Shown here in pieces: positions 7,336 through 10,440 of a stretch of 10,440 bases of DNA. This DNA comes from JBKHHU01 sp046539045 (GTDB lineage: Bacteria; Planctomycetota; Phycisphaerae; SM23-33): NCBI GenBank assembly GCA_046539045.1, contig JBKHHU010000122.1, positions 1-10,440 of the forward strand. The letters are read 5' to 3'. Below the pieces are notes generated by a model that searched no databases, was not told where the DNA came from, and saw only the letters and a program-made list of their open reading frames with translations. Every line of letters starts with the position of its first letter. The stretch's first letter is position 1. Both the position numbers and the translations under genes were made by a program.

Positions 7336-7365
7336 ATTCTACGATGTTCGAGAGACGATAGCGAA
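7336..7365 (-). promoter_or_regulatory. Putative promoter for the oxidoreductase gene
   Basis: On the minus strand TTCGCT (7365-7360) and TAGAAT (7341-7336) are spaced 18 bases apart, followed by a leader of about 28 bases to the ATG at 7301. The -10 box matches the consensus in five of six positions and is identical to that proposed for the DUF1540-like gene; the -35 is poor. Confidence 0.35.
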
Positions 7366-7509
7366 GTCCGGCCGGTTTCTCCAGTGCAGATCGCCGGTTT
7401 TCCGCAGGCGGTCCCGACCGGAGTGCGGTAAAATGCCGACGGCCGGGCTGAGACCTGCTGCCGGTTCGGCGGTTTGGATCAGTGGACCCCAGAAACTCGG
7501 GAGTAGGCA

Positions 7510-10167
7510 ATGATCGGGAAGTATGCAGCGTCGGCAATCGGAGCGGTCGGTTTTCTTCTGACCATTCTGGCGGCGACCCCGCCGGTTCAGGGGGAGGAAA
7601 AGAGCTTCGTCTGGTGGGAGGGGGAGAACCCGCAAAAGACGAACTTCCCCAAGCAGACGTGGTTCGATCCGAAGAAGGGCGAGGCCGACAAGCTCAGCGG
7701 CGGCGACTGGCTGACGAACATGGGCAAACGTAAGCCCGGCCAGGCAGAGGCATTCGCCACCTACCGCATCACCGTCCCCGCCGATGGGGAGTATGCCTTC
7801 TGGGCCCGGAAAATGTGGAAGCACGGCCCGTTCCGCTGGCGTTTCGATGAGGGCGAGTGGCATACCGTCGGGCGGGACATCGCGCTGGCTGACAGCGTGT
7901 CGCTGCGCACGCACGTGTCGGTCAATTGGGCCAGTCTCGGAAAGGTCAAGCTGGACAAGGGCGCCCACACGTTCGAATTGCGCCTGCTGGCCGAGCCCGG
8001 CGAGTCGCTGACCGCGGCGTTCGATGCGTTTCTTCTGACCAGGAACGTTTTCTTCCCCGGCGGGAAGCTCAAGCCGGGCGAGAGGTCCGGTAAGACATCG
8101 GCCGGCCATTTCGCCTGGGAACCCGCTGCCGACGGGTTCAAGGCCTCGCCGATCGATCTGCGCCACCTCAACGAGAAGCTCGCCGGACAGAGCGGTTGGG
8201 TGAAGACCAAGGGCGATGACTTCCTCCTCGGCGACGGCACGCCGGTGCGTTTCTGGGCGGTCAACATCTCCGCGCGCAACATCGGCCAGTCGCGGGAATC
8301 CATCGATTACATGGCCCGCAAGCTCGCCAAGCTCGGGGTGAACATGGTCCGCTACCACTCCCCGCTGTTCACCGACCGCAAGAACCCCAAGAAGGTCGAC
8401 CCCCAGCGTCTTGACGATCTGATGTACACCATCCACGCGCTGAAGCAGCAGGGCATCTACACCAAGGTGAGCTTCTATTTCCCGCTGTGGTTCAACGCCA
8501 GCCAGGCCGGGCTCGAAGGCTTCTCCGGGAAGGGCAACACCAAACCGTTCGCGCTGCTGCTGTTCGATGAGAAGATGCAGGGCATCTGGAAAGGCTGGGT
8601 CAAGCAACTCCTGACCACCAAGAGCAAGTATTCGGGCAAAACACTGGCTCAGGAGCCTGGTCTGGCGATCATCGAGATCGTCAACGAGGACAGCCTGTTC
8701 TTCTGGACCTTCACCCGCAAAAACGTCCCGGCGGTGTACTGGACCGAGCTGGAGAAGCAGTTCGGCACATGGCTGGTCGGGGAGTACGGCAGTCTGGGCA
8801 AGGCCGTGAAAGCGTGGGGCGGCAAGCCCGCCAAACGCGACGACCTGAAGGCAGGACGGATGGAAGTCATGGACGCCTGGCACATGACCGCTGACGGCCT
8901 CAAGGTCGGCGGAGAGTCCAAGAAGAAACGCATCGCCGACCAAGTCGAATTCCTCGCCCGAACGCAGGCGCAGTTCTATGAAACCGGCAAGAGCTACATC
9001 ACCCGCGAACTCGGCTATGGTGGGCTGATCTCCTGCAGCAACTGGCGGACGGCCGATGAGAATATCCTCGGCGCGATCGAACGCTGGACCTACACCGCCG
9101 GCGATGTCATCGACCGGCACGGCTACTTCGGGCCACCCCACAAGGGCGACGGGGCGAGCTATTCCGTCCGCGTCGGGCATACCTTCAAGAATCGCCCAGC
9201 CGTCCTCGAACCGGGCAAGCTGCCCCTCCAGGTCAAGCAGGTTGCGGGCTTCCCGCACATCATCAGCGAACTCAACTGGCCGCAACCGAACCGATACCGC
9301 GCGGACATGACGTTCCTCTCGGCAGGCTACGGAGCCCAGCAGGGGCTGGATGGGCTGTTCTTCTTCGCACTGGGCAGCAACTACGTGCGGGACACATCGA
9401 TCAACAAGTTCCAGATCGCCGGTCCGGAAGTCTCCGGCACGTTCCCCGCGACGGCCCTGGTCTACCGCAAACAGCTGATCGCCAGGCCGGCCCCGGTGCT
9501 GGTGACGCGATTGAGCACCGAGGATCTGTTTGACCTGAAAGGCGAAGCTGACGTGGAAGCCGCCGCTCTGGACAAGCTGCGCCAGGCCGACGGGCCGACA
9601 AACGAGCAGGCCGGTTCGCTGTTGTATTATGTCGGTCCGGTGATGCGGGTCTTTGCGAACCGGCCGGGCAGTGTTGAGGGCGCCGCTGGGTATGCCGATC
9701 CGAAAGGCGGAACCATTGTCGGCAGGGGCGGTATGAAGTGGGATTACAAGAAGGGACTGGTGACGATGGACCGCCCGAAGGTCGCCGGTCTGGCCGGGTT
9801 CCTTTCCAAGGCGAACACGGCAGCGTTTACCGAGGGTGCGGTGCGGATCCGCTCCGGGAACCAATACGGGGCCGTGCTCGTCGTTCCACTGGACGACAAG
9901 CCGCTGAAGTCGTCCCGCAAGATCCTCGTTCAGGCGATGACCGAAGCGAGGCCGCACGGATTCAACGCCCGCGGCGGGAAGATTGCCTCGCTGGGTTCCT
10001 TCCCGTTCAACGTGAAGAACATCGACGTGACGATCAACGTTGGTGCCGGCATGCCGGTGACGGTGACCGACCTGGACGAGAACGGCTACGCTCGCGGGAA
10101 ATCCCGCCGCGTGGTCGGGTCCATCAAGATCAGCCCGGATGCCGTGTATACGGTTATCGAGCGGTAG
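7510..10167 (+). CDS. Exported clan GH-A-like glycoside hydrolase with N-terminal carbohydrate-binding-like module
   Basis: This encodes an 885-residue protein. Residues 1-28 form a signal peptide with probable cleavage after PVQG. Residues 32-178 look like a jelly-roll carbohydrate-binding module (FVWWEGEN, TYRITVPADGEYAFWAR, DKGAHTFELRLL), followed by a linker. A TIM barrel spans about 215-655, opening with GTPVRFWAVNISARN and LAKLGVNMVRYHSPLF. The likely acid/base is E393 in IIEIVNEDS, and the likely nucleophile is E587 in HIISELNWP; their placement fits clan GH-A. About 230 C-terminal residues read as accessory beta-structure (GAVLVVPLD, INVGAGMPVTVTDLDENG). The exact GH family is not recognised; GH5-like is the nearest guess and the substrate is unknown. 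GGGAG (7499-7503) lies six bases before the ATG. TAAAAT (7429-7434) could be a -10 box, but no good -35 accompanies it. The protein probably acts outside the cytoplasm, complementing the signal-less GH5-type enzyme. Confidence 0.82.
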   Translation: MIGKYAASAIGAVGFLLTILAATPPVQGEEKSFVWWEGENPQKTNFPKQTWFDPKKGEADKLSGGDWLTNMGKRKPGQAEAFATYRITVPADGEYAFWARKMWKHGPFRWRFDEGEWHTVGRDIALADSVSLRTHVSVNWASLGKVKLDKGAHTFELRLLAEPGESLTAAFDAFLLTRNVFFPGGKLKPGERSGKTSAGHFAWEPAADGFKASPIDLRHLNEKLAGQSGWVKTKGDDFLLGDGTPVRFWAVNISARNIGQSRESIDYMARKLAKLGVNMVRYHSPLFTDRKNPKKVDPQRLDDLMYTIHALKQQGIYTKVSFYFPLWFNASQAGLEGFSGKGNTKPFALLLFDEKMQGIWKGWVKQLLTTKSKYSGKTLAQEPGLAIIEIVNEDSLFFWTFTRKNVPAVYWTELEKQFGTWLVGEYGSLGKAVKAWGGKPAKRDDLKAGRMEVMDAWHMTADGLKVGGESKKKRIADQVEFLARTQAQFYETGKSYITRELGYGGLISCSNWRTADENILGAIERWTYTAGDVIDRHGYFGPPHKGDGASYSVRVGHTFKNRPAVLEPGKLPLQVKQVAGFPHIISELNWPQPNRYRADMTFLSAGYGAQQGLDGLFFFALGSNYVRDTSINKFQIAGPEVSGTFPATALVYRKQLIARPAPVLVTRLSTEDLFDLKGEADVEAAALDKLRQADGPTNEQAGSLLYYVGPVMRVFANRPGSVEGAAGYADPKGGTIVGRGGMKWDYKKGLVTMDRPKVAGLAGFLSKANTAAFTEGAVRIRSGNQYGAVLVVPLDDKPLKSSRKILVQAMTEARPHGFNARGGKIASLGSFPFNVKNIDVTINVGAGMPVTVTDLDENGYARGKSRRVVGSIKISPDAVYTVIER

Positions 10168-10266
10168 TGTGGCGTGGTGGCCCATCCGTTCGGCGCCCCA
10201 AGGGATTGTGCGCAACCGGGATCCGGATCGCTAAGCTTGTGCCCGTGAGCATCTGAAGTGCTTTAG

Positions 10267-10276
10267 GCAGTACTGC
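10267..10276. repeat. Perfect 10-bp palindrome GCAGTACTGC
   Basis: The sequence equals its own reverse complement and extends imperfectly to 14 bases. It sits 100 bases after the hydrolase stop and 20 bases before an unassigned open frame. It could be a dimer-binding operator, but nothing else supports that role. Confidence 0.3.
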
Positions 10277-10315
10277 TTGGGCAATAGACGACTGAGGCCA
10301 ACGGATTATTCCGTT

Positions 10316-10348
10316 CGGCAGGAACGCCGTAAAGGTTCCTCGCTGCCG
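10316..10348. repeat. Bulged hairpin near the right edge
   Basis: AGGAAC (10320-10325) pairs with GTTCCT (10335-10340) around a 9-base loop. After a 4-base bulge on the right side, CGGC (10316-10319) pairs with GCCG (10345-10348), giving ten pairs in all. No T-tract follows. It may be an RNA structure, a mobile-element remnant or chance; if the open frame from 10296 is coding, the structure lies inside it. Confidence 0.3.
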
Positions 10349-10440
10349 CGGCGTGGGGCTGGACTGCGGGATGCTCTTCGACCGCTACCAGCGCCGGGTG
10401 AGGGATGTGGAGCGAGTGATCCGGCACGCGTATCTGCTGG

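Larger units (their letters stand above)
10168..10440. other. Region after the large hydrolase gene: no assigned gene
   Basis: No confident gene lies here. No stem with a T-tract follows the stop at 10165-10167, so the hydrolase transcript end is not visible. A plus-strand frame is open from 10296 to the window edge. It contains an ATG at 10371 and would read MLFDRYQRRVRDVERV and onward, a basic/acidic helical-looking sequence I do not recognise. No clear ribosome site precedes that ATG. It could be the start of a real gene or chance openness in GC-rich DNA. Confidence 0.4.

Noticed and set aside
7339..10215. A 958-codon open frame on the minus strand covering the whole large hydrolase gene
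   Set aside because: Its translation is rich in V, R, A, G and L without domain-like motifs, as expected when a GC-biased gene is read antisense. The plus strand has a signal peptide, a ribosome site and a recognisable barrel.

Overview
The window is a GC-rich bacterial segment with four confidently called protein genes on both strands. It contains no rRNA, tRNA, CRISPR array or recognisable insertion sequence. The proteins include a FlgD-like/beta-propeller/CBM9-like exported giant, glycoside hydrolases with signal peptides but no SusC/SusD partners, a Gfo/Idh/MocA oxidoreductase and a DUF1540-type cysteine-rich protein. This mix is typical of polysaccharide-degrading members of the Planctomycetota, or of the related Lentisphaerae/Kiritimatiellae. 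That assignment is inferred from protein style, not from a marker gene.

Layout, left to right. Positions 1-158 hold a perfect GC hairpin, a second dyad and a sigma70-like promoter. They lie upstream of a small gene (159-443) for a 94-residue protein made of two tandem four-cysteine DUF1540-like units. A strong intrinsic terminator (488-530) closes that unit. A 4.3 kb gene (683-5023) then encodes a 1446-residue exported mosaic protein: signal peptide, FlgD-like Ig domain, beta-propeller apparently interrupted by beta-sandwich modules, and a C-terminal CBM9/DOMON-like domain. After a 179-base gap comes a GH5-type glycoside hydrolase (5203-6222) with both catalytic glutamates but no signal peptide. 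It meets a Gfo/Idh/MocA oxidoreductase gene on the minus strand (6243-7301) tail to tail, with only 20 bases between them. A 208-base divergent control region separates that oxidoreductase from a large exported clan GH-A-like hydrolase with an N-terminal carbohydrate-binding-like module (7510-10167). The last 273 bases hold a palindrome, a bulged hairpin and an unassigned open frame running off the edge.

Functional reading (inference). The exported clan GH-A-like enzyme would attack a glycan outside the cytoplasm. The propeller/CBM9 giant could bind it at the surface or in the periplasm. The signal-less GH5 would cut imported oligosaccharides inside the cell, and the Gfo/Idh enzyme would oxidise or epimerise a released sugar. 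The substrate cannot be read from the sequence. The DUF1540 gene has its own promoter and terminator and is probably unrelated to this set.
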